Shown in pieces: positions 23,791 through 31,564 of a DNA stretch of 44,422 nt (position 1 is its first letter; every line of letters starts with the position of its first letter). Source of the DNA: Ruminococcaceae bacterium UBA7067 (GTDB lineage Bacteria > Bacillota > Clostridia > Oscillospirales > Acutalibacteraceae); assembly GCA_002493755.1 (NCBI GenBank), contig DKZT01000047.1, positions 19,611 through 64,032 of the forward strand. Direction: 5' to 3'. The notes under the pieces were generated by a model, which did not search any database, was not told where the DNA came from, and saw nothing but the letters and a program-made list of their open reading frames with translations. The position numbers were made by a program, and so were the translations under genes.

Positions 23791-25078
23791 ACAGCAAAGC
23801 TGTACATCCTTCTCCCATTATGCCATCAAGCCTTACATCTAAAATGCTGTTAGAAATATCCTCGTCTGTTTTTACATAAACCTGGGTATAATTCATTGTG
23901 TAGCCCTCAAAATAACCGTCGGGTCTTCTTTTTTCAAAGATGACCTTTCCGGTTTTTCCGAGCTGTGAACGCAGAAAGGCTTGGTGAAGCTTTTCTGTTT
24001 CCTCTATCATCAGCTTGGAGCGCTTTTCCTTGTCGCTCTTTTGCACCTGACTGCTTGCTTTGTCGGCAACCGTTCCGGGTCTGCGTGAATATGCAAAGGT
24101 ATGCACCTTTGCAAAGCCGACCCTTTTCACAAAATCAAGCGACTGCTCAAACTCTTCATCGTCCTCGCCCGGAAAGCCTACCATAACATCGGTTGTGATG
24201 GCGCAGTTGTCAAAATACTTTCTCAGATTTTCAACAATCGTCATATATTCCTCGGTGTTATAATGCCTGTTCATTCTTTTCAGCGTGCTGTCACAGCCGC
24301 TCTGGAGTGAGAGGTGGAACTGAGGGCACAGCTTTTCCTGCTTTGCAAGGCGTTTTATAGTATCCTCATCCATCCGCTCCGGCTCAAGCGAGCCTAAACG
24401 AACACGCTTTATTCCCTCAACTGCACAGGCGCACTCGATAGCGTCGGCAAGGTTTATGCCGCCCAGATCGTTTCCGTAAGCCGACAGATTTATGCCGACA
24501 AGCACAGCCTCAAGATAACCCTTCCGTGCCAGTGCTTCAAGCTCTGTTTTAAGCTCATCAAGCGGCTTTGAGCGCACTCTGCCTCTTGCATACGGAATAA
24601 TGCAGTAGGAGCAGAAGCGGTTACAGCCGTCCTCTATCTTCACAAAGGCTCTTGTCCTCTCGTTAAAGGAGCTTACCTGCATTTTTTCAAACTTCATGTC
24701 ATCCTGATGCGGCTCAATTTTTATAATACGCTTTTGAGTTTGTATATACTCGTTAATAAGCGGTAATAAATCGTTGCGGCATTTGTTGCCCATTATTATA
24801 TCGGCGCAGTCGAAGTTTTTAAGCTCATCAGGGAACGCCTGCGGCATACAGCCGGTAAGCACAGTGATGGAGCTTGGATTTTCTCGCTTAATTCTTCTCA
24901 TAAGCTTCAATGCCTTGCTGTCGCTCACCGCCGTTACAGTGCAGGAATTTACTATAACTATATCAGCGGTTTTATAGTCCTGCGCCAAATCAAAGCCTGA
25001 GCAGAGCATAGCGTCAGACATAACCTGACTTTCATATTGATTAACCTTACAGCCTAAGGTAATTACAGCAAAATTCAT
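23780..25078 (-). CDS. mtaB: tRNA (N6-L-threonylcarbamoyladenosine(37)-C2) methylthiotransferase
   Basis: Radical SAM enzyme that adds a methylthio group to t6A37 of ANN-decoding tRNAs. Three domains are visible: the N-terminal UPF0004 domain with C10, C46 and C77 for the auxiliary cluster, the radical SAM domain with C152, C156 and C159 (CNRFCSYC), and a C-terminal TRAM domain. GRVRSKP after the cysteines separates it from MiaB. Length 432. AAAGGACGG precedes the ATG. The last codons (TALLCNE then TAA) are encoded by a small hairpin and a heptamer repeat, so its C terminus has been moulded by repeat DNA. It acts on the t6A product of the TsaD pathway. Confidence 0.94.
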   Translation of the reverse strand: MNFAVITLGCKVNQYESQVMSDAMLCSGFDLAQDYKTADIVIVNSCTVTAVSDSKALKLMRRIKRENPSSITVLTGCMPQAFPDELKNFDCADIIMGNKCRNDLLPLINEYIQTQKRIIKIEPHQDDMKFEKMQVSSFNERTRAFVKIEDGCNRFCSYCIIPYARGRVRSKPLDELKTELEALARKGYLEAVLVGINLSAYGNDLGGINLADAIECACAVEGIKRVRLGSLEPERMDEDTIKRLAKQEKLCPQFHLSLQSGCDSTLKRMNRHYNTEEYMTIVENLRKYFDNCAITTDVMVGFPGEDDEEFEQSLDFVKRVGFAKVHTFAYSRRPGTVADKASSQVQKSDKEKRSKLMIEETEKLHQAFLRSQLGKTGKVIFEKRRPDGYFEGYTMNYTQVYVKTDEDISNSILDVRLDGIMGEGCTALLCNE

Positions 25079-25106
25079 CGTAAATTCCGTCCTTTATTAT
25101 GGGGTA

Positions 25107-25170
25107 GTTTTGAGTTTTGAGTTTTAAGTTTTAAGTTTTAAGTTTTTAGCTTTGAATTTAGAGTTTTGAG
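25107..25170. repeat. GTTTTGA/GTTTTAA heptamer array
   Basis: Six units in perfect 7-base register at 25107-25148 (GTTTTGA x2, GTTTTAA x3, GTTTTTA), then degenerate copies. A related array is at 29785-29820. This lies in the 388-base gap 25079-25466 upstream of mtaB. The rest of that gap holds a second heptamer array (25231-25265), AT-rich sequence without visible genes, and the promoter at 25400. Confidence 0.9.
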
Positions 25171-25230
25171 TTGAGATTGAACCTATCCAAACAATACGCA
25201 CTATTCAAATTCGGAGCGTAGAGACCATTA

Positions 25231-25265
25231 ATTCCGCATTCCGAATTACGCATTCCGAATTAAAT
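25231..25265. repeat. ATTCCGA/ATTCCGC heptamer array
   Basis: Units ATTCCGC, ATTCCGA, ATTACGC, ATTCCGA, ATTAAAT in 7-base register. Unrelated in sequence to the neighbouring GTTTTGA array but with the same period. Confidence 0.85.
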
Positions 25266-25399
25266 TATCGTTTAGCTTACTAAATTAGATAGCCATAATT
25301 GTCAAGATAAATAAATTGTCGTACTTTAGCGCATTACGCATAATAAATAAGGCAATATAGCATAAAATTTATACAATAGGGTAAAAATCATATCAATAA

Positions 25400-25428
25400 T
25401 TGAATTTTTTTGGCGTCAGTGGTAAAAT
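25400..25428 (+). promoter_or_regulatory. Sigma-A-type promoter of HPr-like gene
   Basis: TTGAAT (25400-25405), 17-base spacer, TAAAAT (25423-25428), about 38 bases before the start codon. No cre-like palindrome was identified over it. Confidence 0.78.
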
Positions 25429-25466
25429 AATAATAATAAGATTTATTGTATCTAGGGGGATTTTTT

Positions 25467-25706
25467 ATGTATTCGAAAACACTTGCTATTCCGGATCTGG
25501 AAACAGCAAAGAAATTCGTAAACATTACAAACAAATTTCGTGACGCAACAATGAAAATCACAAGCGGCTACTATGTGATTGATCCGCGTTCGATTATGGG
25601 TGTGCTTAGTCTTGATTTGAATAAGCCGATTCATTTTGAAGCCTGTGACAATGTTCCGCACGAGCTGATTGAGGAAGTCTCTCAGTTTGAAATCAGAGCT
25701 AACTGA
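25467..25706 (+). CDS. HPr-like protein with regulatory serine but no active-site histidine
   Basis: A 79-residue protein starting at ATG 25467 (MYSKTLAIPDL) with GGGGGA six to seven bases upstream; an in-frame ATG 21 bases earlier lies before the ribosome site. The segment RSIMGVLSLDL (41-51) is the HPr motif around regulatory Ser46, so S42 is a likely HprK target. The usual HARP motif with catalytic His15 is absent: the equivalent region reads DLETAKKFVNITNKF. It therefore cannot carry phosphate from Enzyme I and is comparable to Bacillus Crh. Monocistronic, with its own promoter and terminator. A structural HPr-fold protein of other function remains possible. Confidence 0.8.
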   Translation: MYSKTLAIPDLETAKKFVNITNKFRDATMKITSGYYVIDPRSIMGVLSLDLNKPIHFEACDNVPHELIEEVSQFEIRAN

Positions 25707-25751
25707 GCCAACAACTATTATAATTTTCAGATTAATAAAAGTCAATATCAT

Positions 25752-25793
25752 AAACCGCTGCTGAGCAGTCTTAATACTCTCAGCGGCGGTTTT
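25752..25793 (+). terminator. Intrinsic terminator of HPr-like gene
   Basis: AAACCGCTGCTGAG pairs with CTCAGCGGCGGTTTT (one wobble) around a 13-base loop, followed by a short T-run. Confidence 0.85.
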
Positions 25794-25805
25794 CGCAAAA
25801 AAACA

Positions 25806-25829
25806 GGAGCTGCCGATAAAGACAGCTCC
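25806..25829. terminator. Intrinsic terminator of alpha-amylase (bidirectional)
   Basis: Perfect 7-bp stem GGAGCTG/CAGCTCC with a 10-base loop. T-rich tracts follow in both directions (CTTTTTG on plus, TGTTTTTTT on minus). It lies 19 bases past the amylase stop. Confidence 0.85.
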
Positions 25830-25847
25830 CTTTTTGTTTATTAATTA

Positions 25848-28214
25848 TTAATTAACCGACAGAATAACCTTCCGCAGTGTTATTGCATCAACGAGATTAA
25901 TTTCAAAGTCGTCATCAAGGTCGGCTGCGTACTGCTGCTTCTTGTCGAGCACGATAAAGTCGAGCGAGCATTTGTTTGTGAGCACGGCATCCTTGAGGTT
26001 TACCTTGCCGTCTCCGTTTACATCGCCGAAGCTGTAAGCTGTGCAGGAATCAAGGGCTGAATCATCGGCTTTGTAGTTTTTCCAGCTGCCCTTTGTCCAG
26101 AGCATACTTCCGCTGATTTCAAGTCCGCCTGCCTCACGGTTCTTCGCATATGCTGCAGAGCCGTAATTTACAACAGTTGGCGGTACTGTTCTGCCGTCAA
26201 GACCGGAAATAACGGGACCCTCACTGAACTTAACAACAGCAGTGTTGATCGGAAGCTCAGCCTTAACGTATGTTGTGCCGGGAACCTTGGTCATAAGGAA
26301 GCCCGGGAACTCCTGAATTGCAACGTCGTCCTTATCCTTGGCAAATACATATATGCCCGGAGCTGACGCTGTATCCCAGTTCTCACAGTCCTTAGTGTCA
26401 AAGTATGCCACTATCGGAGCATTCGGGTCTTTCTTCTGGATTGTATAAACATCGGTAATAGTTCCTGCTGCGTTTTCAGCCTTAACCGTTACTGTGATTT
26501 CATCGCCGTAATTTACAGCATTACCGATAACAACCTCAGCACCGATAGCTTTGTCGTCCTCATCTATTACTACCCCGTAATTAGCAGATACGCCGTTAAC
26601 GGAAACATCAAATGAGGTTACGTCCTGAGTATCATACAGGCAGGTAAAATTAGCTGTTTCACCGTTAAAGGAAAGACTTGTGTCGGATGTCTTTACATCG
26701 TTACCGTCAAGCTTTACGTAAACAGAAGGAGCTGCCGTTTCAGGTGTGTAAAGAACAGCAACAGACTTTGCCTTTACGGTACCGCTGAGAACACCGTTTG
26801 CTACGGTGAATTCATCGCCTGTTACCTGATCTGTGTATGTACCGTCCTCAAGGGTTGTCTTAAGATTTGCCGCATAATCAGCTGTGTTGTAGTTTGTGAT
26901 AACAATGCCTGTTGTGCCTCTCTGAACAGCGAAAAGCTTTGTATCGGTATAGAGTGTTTCGGACTGACCCTCAAACTGATTCTTGAATCTGTTTACTGCA
27001 ACAACAGTAGGATCCTGCCAATAAAGACTGCCCGGACCGCCCATAAGCTCATCATACTTAATTGTCATTCCGCCGCCTGCCGTGCCGAGCTTTTCGTGCT
27101 CAGGTCTTACAAAATAAAGAGAAGGAGCGTTTTCTCTTGCGCCTATCATACCCCAACCGAGGACAACCTGAGCTGATTTCTTAATTCCGGCTTTCTGTGA
27201 CTGACCGGAAATAAAGTTATCGTGAGATTCAACCCACAAAACAAGGTCAGAGGCGTCTGCGCCTGTAACATTGTAGTTTTTAAGAGACGGTGAATTTGTT
27301 CCCTTGCCGGCAGCATTTGCAACCTTTGTTCCATAAGCGCTGTCGGTAATTCTCATATACTTTGTGTAGTTTTCGCTTGCTGTACCGAACGGAGCAAGAA
27401 CCTCGCCGTAGAGGAATACATCAGGCTTAATCTCTTTGGCGTATGATGTAATATTCTTCCAGAAGTCGCTTGCATAGTGTACTCCGTTTAAATCCGGGTC
27501 GGTGTCAAGCTCAATGTGCTTTGCCGCGTCAAAACGGAAGCCGTCTGCGCCGTAGTCAACACATTCCTTGATAAGACCCTTAACATAAGACTGAACCTTT
27601 TCGTTTGAGGTGTTAAGGTCGGGAATGCCGCTGAGTGTGTACTGCGTCATAGCATAGCGGTTTGTGTCAGAAACATTCTTTGATGTCTGATGCCAGCATT
27701 CGGGGTCATCACGCAAATCAGCTATTACATTATCGGCAATCTGACCTGAAGTGCCACCGTCTGCCTGTGCCATATGGTTTGCTACAACGTCAACAATAAT
27801 TTTGATTCCGTACTTGTCTGCTTCTTCACACATAGCCTTGAAATCTGCCTTTGTGCCGTAGTTGTTACCAACCTCAAAATTGATAGGCTGGTATGTAACC
27901 CACCAGTCGCAAGCGTAAAGACCGGAGTTGATTGTGGTTTTATTAGCCTGAACAGGAGAAACCTGAACGGTTGTGAAGCCTGCCTCGGCAATGTCCTTCA
28001 TATACTTTTTAACATCGTTGAAATACCAGTTAAAAGCGTGAAGGATGTTACCGTTTTCTACGCTGGAAGCAAGATTGTAACCGGTATTCTGGTTTGAAAC
28101 CGCTGCGTCGTCTGTGTTATCTGCGGCAGTAACAGCAACAGGAATTGCAAGACCGCCTGCTGCCATAACAGCAGCCAGAGATACGCTTATCAGCGATTTT
28201 TTTGAAAATCTCAT
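25848..28214 (-). CDS. Secreted GH13 alpha-amylase with starch-binding module and type I dockerin
   Basis: Endo-acting enzyme that cuts alpha-1,4 bonds of starch outside the cell. Signal peptide 1-30 (cut near VTA-AD). The GH13 barrel has DVVANH (142-147), FRFDAAKH with nucleophile D229, E271 in YGEV, and D332 in VESHDN, so all catalytic residues are present; this resembles the AmyE/Ruminococcus group. A linker with Ig-like region (about 495-615) and a CBM26-like starch-binding module (about 620-715) follow. The C terminus (about 729-788) is a type I dockerin with DVNGDGKVNLKD and DLDDDFEINLVD calcium loops, for docking to a cohesin scaffold. No cohesin gene is in the window. 788 residues. 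Confidence 0.95.
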   Translation of the reverse strand: MRFSKKSLISVSLAAVMAAGGLAIPVAVTAADNTDDAAVSNQNTGYNLASSVENGNILHAFNWYFNDVKKYMKDIAEAGFTTVQVSPVQANKTTINSGLYACDWWVTYQPINFEVGNNYGTKADFKAMCEEADKYGIKIIVDVVANHMAQADGGTSGQIADNVIADLRDDPECWHQTSKNVSDTNRYAMTQYTLSGIPDLNTSNEKVQSYVKGLIKECVDYGADGFRFDAAKHIELDTDPDLNGVHYASDFWKNITSYAKEIKPDVFLYGEVLAPFGTASENYTKYMRITDSAYGTKVANAAGKGTNSPSLKNYNVTGADASDLVLWVESHDNFISGQSQKAGIKKSAQVVLGWGMIGARENAPSLYFVRPEHEKLGTAGGGMTIKYDELMGGPGSLYWQDPTVVAVNRFKNQFEGQSETLYTDTKLFAVQRGTTGIVITNYNTADYAANLKTTLEDGTYTDQVTGDEFTVANGVLSGTVKAKSVAVLYTPETAAPSVYVKLDGNDVKTSDTSLSFNGETANFTCLYDTQDVTSFDVSVNGVSANYGVVIDEDDKAIGAEVVIGNAVNYGDEITVTVKAENAAGTITDVYTIQKKDPNAPIVAYFDTKDCENWDTASAPGIYVFAKDKDDVAIQEFPGFLMTKVPGTTYVKAELPINTAVVKFSEGPVISGLDGRTVPPTVVNYGSAAYAKNREAGGLEISGSMLWTKGSWKNYKADDSALDSCTAYSFGDVNGDGKVNLKDAVLTNKCSLDFIVLDKKQQYAADLDDDFEINLVDAITLRKVILSVN

Positions 28215-28244
28215 TTTTTTGACCTCCTAAAAAAATATACATTA

Positions 28245-28273
28245 ATTATATACTTTTTTCTGCTGAATTTCAA
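28245..28273 (-). promoter_or_regulatory. Sigma-A-type promoter of alpha-amylase
   Basis: Minus strand TTGAAA (28268-28273), 17-base spacer, TATAAT (28245-28250). AGGAGG precedes the ATG at 28214. No clear cre-type site was found. Confidence 0.85.
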
Positions 28274-28284
28274 TTAAATATGCA

Positions 28285-28331
28285 CAAAAAAACAGGCATT
28301 CGGGCAAATCGTCAAATTGTCCAAACACCTG
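28285..28331 (-). terminator. Intrinsic terminator of the histidine operon
   Basis: On the minus strand CAGGTGTTTGG pairs with CCGAATGCCTG (wobbles allowed), loop of about 17 bases, then TTTTTTTG. It ends 30 bases past hisE and 12 bases before the amylase -35 box, so it insulates that promoter. Confidence 0.8.
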
Positions 28332-28360
28332 CAAATTTTAATGTGAAATATTGCCAAAAA

Positions 28361-28690
28361 TTATGAATTTTTATCTACCTGATGAAAGGTTTTGAGATTT
28401 CCTGTTTTTTCGGACCTCTTGTCAAGCTCTGCTAAAACATCCTCAAGAGGAATACCCATTTCGACCATAAGCACGGTGAGATGATACATAAGATCGCAGA
28501 TTTCGTAAACGGTTTCGCCATTATCGCTGTTCTTGGCGGCAATGATTGTTTCACTGCACTCCTCGCCGACCTTCTTTAAAATTTTATCTCTGCCCTTATC
28601 AAAAAGATAGCAGGTGTAAGATCCCTCCTGCGGATTCTCCTTGCGGCTGACAACTGTATTATACAGTGCCTCTAAAACGCTTTCATTCAT
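28361..28690 (-). CDS. hisE: Phosphoribosyl-ATP diphosphatase
   Basis: Hydrolyses phosphoribosyl-ATP to phosphoribosyl-AMP, the second step of histidine synthesis. The 109-residue all-helical MazG-like protein has the motifs NPQEGSYTCYLFDKG and KKVGEECSETIIAAKN then YEICDLMYHLTVLMVE, with the acidic metal ligands visible. HisE is separate from HisI here, not fused. Last gene of the operon, 19 bases after hisI, followed by a strong terminator. Confidence 0.96.
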   Translation of the reverse strand: MNESVLEALYNTVVSRKENPQEGSYTCYLFDKGRDKILKKVGEECSETIIAAKNSDNGETVYEICDLMYHLTVLMVEMGIPLEDVLAELDKRSEKTGNLKTFHQVDKNS

Positions 28691-28709
28691 AATGTATTCT
28701 CCTGTTCAT

Positions 28710-29030
28710 TTATTTTAATTTTGTGAAAAAGCAGCTGTGATTTCCCGTGTGGCAGGCGGCTCCCGTCTGTTCAACCGTAACAAGAATGGTATCATCGTCA
28801 CAGTCGGTATAAATATCAATCACCTTCTGCAGATGACCCGATGTTGCGCCCTTGTTCCACAGCTCCTGCCTGGAACGGCTGTAAAACCACGTGTAGCCTG
28901 TTTCAAAGGTTTTTTCGATTGACTCACGGTTCATATAGGCAAGCATCAGAACCTCGCCCGTTGATTTCTCCTGAACTATTGCAGGAACAAGGTCTGACTT
29001 CTTAAAAAATCTGTCGTAATCAATATTCAT
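28710..29030 (-). CDS. hisI: Phosphoribosyl-AMP cyclohydrolase
   Basis: Opens the purine ring of phosphoribosyl-AMP, the third step of histidine synthesis. The 106-residue protein carries the metal motifs DCDDDTILVTVEQTG and CHTGNHSCF, and WFYSRSRQELWNKGATSGH. In typical Firmicute operons hisF lies between hisA and hisI; here hisI starts 4 bases after the hisA stop, so hisF is absent without a visible scar. Confidence 0.96.
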   Translation of the reverse strand: MNIDYDRFFKKSDLVPAIVQEKSTGEVLMLAYMNRESIEKTFETGYTWFYSRSRQELWNKGATSGHLQKVIDIYTDCDDDTILVTVEQTGAACHTGNHSCFFTKLK

Positions 29031-29034
29031 ATTC

Positions 29035-29766
29035 TTACTCCGTTTTCTCTACCCTTTTGCCGATTTTTATAGCGTCGCTCAGCTTTAAATCGCCTGTATA
29101 GATTGCCTTGCCTGCGATTGCGCCGTATATGTTAAGCTCCGCAAGGTTGATAATGTCCTTGAGGTTTGACACACCGCCGCTTGCGATAACATCACAGCTT
29201 ACTGAAGCCTTAAGCTCGTCAAGCTGAACAAGGTTAGGACCTGAGAGCATACCGTCCTTTGAAATATCGGTGAAAATAATCTTGGAAACGCCGATTTTCT
29301 CCATTTCCTTTGCAAGAGTAATATAGTCTACACCCGAATTGTCAAGCCAACCCTCGGCACACGCCAAACCGTCCTTTGCATCAATTCCTACGGCTATTTT
29401 TTCGCCGTACTTGTTTACAGCGTCAACAACAAGCTGTTTGTTCTTAACAGCCGCTGAGCCTAAAATAACTCTTGCCGCACCGTGCTCAAGGTAGAAATCG
29501 ACAGCCTCCATATCTCTGATGCCGCCGCCTACCTCAACATTCAGGTTTGTTTTTTCGCATACGCTCAGGATAATCTCGTGATTTTTTCTAACTCCGTCCT
29601 TAGCGCCGTCAAGGTCTACCATATGTATCCACGAAGCGCCCTCCTCCTGAAAAGCAAGCGCTGTTTCAAGCGGACTTTCCGCAACCTTATGTACTGTTGA
29701 ATAATCGCCCTTGAGCAGGCGAACGCAGTTTCCGTCTTTTAAATCTATTGCAGGTAATACTATCAT
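29035..29766 (-). CDS. hisA: Phosphoribosylformimino-AICAR ribotide isomerase
   Basis: TIM-barrel isomerase of histidine synthesis; its product is the substrate of the HisH-HisF synthase. The 243 residues match HisA, not HisF: PAIDLKDGNCVRLLKGDY opens the barrel, VEVGGGIRDMEAV and VIASGGVSNLKDI give the phosphate loops, and DISKDGMLSGPN the central site. The catalytic Asp is D8 (AIDLKDG) with the partner Asp near 129. No other HisA/HisF paralogue is present in the window. Confidence 0.96.
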   Translation of the reverse strand: MIVLPAIDLKDGNCVRLLKGDYSTVHKVAESPLETALAFQEEGASWIHMVDLDGAKDGVRKNHEIILSVCEKTNLNVEVGGGIRDMEAVDFYLEHGAARVILGSAAVKNKQLVVDAVNKYGEKIAVGIDAKDGLACAEGWLDNSGVDYITLAKEMEKIGVSKIIFTDISKDGMLSGPNLVQLDELKASVSCDVIASGGVSNLKDIINLAELNIYGAIAGKAIYTGDLKLSDAIKIGKRVEKTE

Positions 29767-29784
29767 AATAATTCCCCTTCCAAC

Positions 29785-29905
29785 TGTTTGAGTTTTGAGT
29801 TTAAAGTTTTAAGTTTTGAGCCGCTTGCGGCGACTACCAAAATTATTCTTTATTCTTTACAGCGGTGCTTGCACAGCTCTCTTCACTCTTCACTCTCCAC
29901 TCTTA
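29785..29905. repeat. Composite repeat in hisB-hisA gap
   Basis: Modules on the minus strand from hisB downstream: TAAGAGTGGAGAGTG heptamers (29905 down to 29879; the TAA is the hisB stop), an imperfect hairpin AGCTGTGC-AA-GCACCGCT, a TAAAGAA array (29841-29860), TTTTGGTAGTC, hairpin GCCGC-AA-GCGGC, then an AGTTTTG/AGTTTTA array (29785-29820). The parts up to the GCCGC hairpin are in the same order as at 44222-44314. It fills the place where hisH is expected. Confidence 0.85.
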
Positions 29906-30481
29906 CAAAACTCCCTTTGTAGAAAGCGTTTTGCCGTCATCGTTTCTCTTTACGGCGCACTTGAGAGCGTGAGCCACTGCCTTGAATATTGCTTCTATTA
30001 TATGATGGCTGTTTGCGCCGTATTCGCTTTTAATGTGCAGGGTTATTCCTGCGTTGAATGCGAGCGCACGGAAAAATTCCTCTGTCATACAGCAGTCAAA
30101 GGTGCCGACTGTTGCCTGAGGCATCTGCGCATTGAACACAAGAAACGGTCTGCCGCTTATGTCTATGCTTGCAAATGCAAGTGCTTCGTCCATCGGGATA
30201 AAAAAGCTGCCGTAGCGCATTATTCCCGATTTATCTCCCAGCGCCTTTGAAAGCGCCTGACCAAGCACAATGCCGACATCCTCAACGGTGTGGTGGCAGT
30301 CAACGTGCAGATCGCCCTTTGCTCTGACTGTAAGCGCAATGCCCGAATGCATCGCAAGAGCCGTGAGCATATGGTCGAAAAAGCCAATACCCGTATCTAT
30401 TGAAATATTGCCGCCGTCCAGATCAACGGCAACAAATATTTCCGTTTCCTTTGTTGTGCGCTCAACAGCGGCATTTCTCAT
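29903..30481 (-). CDS. hisB: Imidazoleglycerol-phosphate dehydratase
   Basis: Manganese enzyme that dehydrates imidazole glycerol phosphate in histidine synthesis. The 192-residue monofunctional form has the two metal motifs DCHHTVEDVG near 63-72 and SHHIIEAIFK near 161-170, and FFDHMLTALAMHSG near 33-46. It starts 5 bases after hisC. The TAA stop is the first three bases of a conserved repeat boundary (TAAGAGTGG). Confidence 0.96.
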   Translation of the reverse strand: MRNAAVERTTKETEIFVAVDLDGGNISIDTGIGFFDHMLTALAMHSGIALTVRAKGDLHVDCHHTVEDVGIVLGQALSKALGDKSGIMRYGSFFIPMDEALAFASIDISGRPFLVFNAQMPQATVGTFDCCMTEEFFRALAFNAGITLHIKSEYGANSHHIIEAIFKAVAHALKCAVKRNDDGKTLSTKGVL

Positions 30482-30486
30482 TTTAA

Positions 30487-31548
30487 TCAGTCCTTATAAT
30501 TATTGCAGAAGTCGTTTATCTGCGCAAGCAGTGTTTCGTTCTCCTCATCAGTTCCTGCTGTTATTCTCAGGTAATCGCCCATATATCTTATCGCTGTTCC
30601 CTGTGAGAGAAGATAATCAAAAAGCTGCTTTGACACAGGCGATTTTATAAACACAAAGTTTGAACAGCCGTCTACAAGCGTAAAATACTGAGGGTAACTA
30701 CGGGCAACCTCTGCAAGACTATTATATAAGCTTTGCCTTTGCGTTACAATATAGTTTTTCGTTTTTGTTAAATATTCATTATGCGAGAAGATAATTTTAC
30801 CAATTTCCTGTGTAACAGTGTTAACATTATACGGTGATTTTATGGCTTTAAGAGCCTTTGTTATCGTTTCGTTCGCCACAGCAAAGCCCAATCTTATCGC
30901 CGCCGCACCAACTGCCTTTGACGCTGTACGCAGAATTATGAGATTATCGTAGTCGCAAACCTCACCCAAAAGCGACTTATCCCAGAAGTCCATATACGCT
31001 TCGTCAAGCACCACAAGACAGTCCACAGATTTAATCAGCCGCCTTACCTCTTCCCTGTCAACTCCCTTTGAGGTCGGGTTGCAGGGGTTTGAAAAGATAA
31101 CTGCGCCTGCGTTCGTTCTGTTTACTGCTTCAATCAGCTTGTCAACATCTATTGTCAGATCATCGTTTTTCTGCACTGTTTCACACTCAAGCTCGGATAT
31201 TGAGGTGTAAAAGCGGTACATTGAAAAATCGGGTGCAACGGTGACAAGCGTCTGACCCTTCATCAGAAACGCATTCGCAATAATAGAGATAAGCTCGTCT
31301 GAGCCGTTGCCTGCTGTTACATTATCTGAGCTTATTCCGTAATAGTCGGCAAACGCACTGCACACTGCTGTTGCGTTCGGGTCGGGATAGCGGTTGAAGC
31401 TGATATTATTAATTGCCGTGAGTATCTCAGCCATAATATCCTCGGGCAGATTAACGCAGGATTCGTTAGCGTCAAGACGGATTTTCATTTCGCCCGTTAT
31501 CGGGTCGTACGGCTGTAAATCACGTATTTTTTTGTTAAGTGTATACAT
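30487..31548 (-). CDS. hisC: Histidinol-phosphate aminotransferase
   Basis: PLP enzyme converting imidazole acetol phosphate to histidinol phosphate. The 353-residue protein shows LDANESCVNLPEDI (substrate lid), GNGSDELI near 80, FSNPCNPTSKGV near 153, and the PLP lysine in RTASKAVGAAAIRLGF. GGAGGG precedes the ATG. A 244-base gap containing an inverted-repeat element separates it from hisD upstream, an unusual place in a tightly packed operon. Confidence 0.95.
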   Translation of the reverse strand: MYTLNKKIRDLQPYDPITGEMKIRLDANESCVNLPEDIMAEILTAINNISFNRYPDPNATAVCSAFADYYGISSDNVTAGNGSDELISIIANAFLMKGQTLVTVAPDFSMYRFYTSISELECETVQKNDDLTIDVDKLIEAVNRTNAGAVIFSNPCNPTSKGVDREEVRRLIKSVDCLVVLDEAYMDFWDKSLLGEVCDYDNLIILRTASKAVGAAAIRLGFAVANETITKALKAIKSPYNVNTVTQEIGKIIFSHNEYLTKTKNYIVTQRQSLYNSLAEVARSYPQYFTLVDGCSNFVFIKSPVSKQLFDYLLSQGTAIRYMGDYLRITAGTDEENETLLAQINDFCNNYKD

Positions 31549-31564
31549 ATTTCCCTCCGTATAT

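Noticed and set aside
25107..25265. Possible CRISPR array
   Set aside because: The repeats are 7 bases in direct tandem with no spacers and no cas genes nearby.
25446..25466. Upstream in-frame ATG of the HPr-like gene
   Set aside because: It precedes the GGGGGA ribosome site; the ATG at 25467 is correctly spaced and starts at the expected first strand.
29767..29902. Broken hisH in the hisB-hisA gap
   Set aside because: 136 bases of repeat sequence with no HisH-like segment in any frame.
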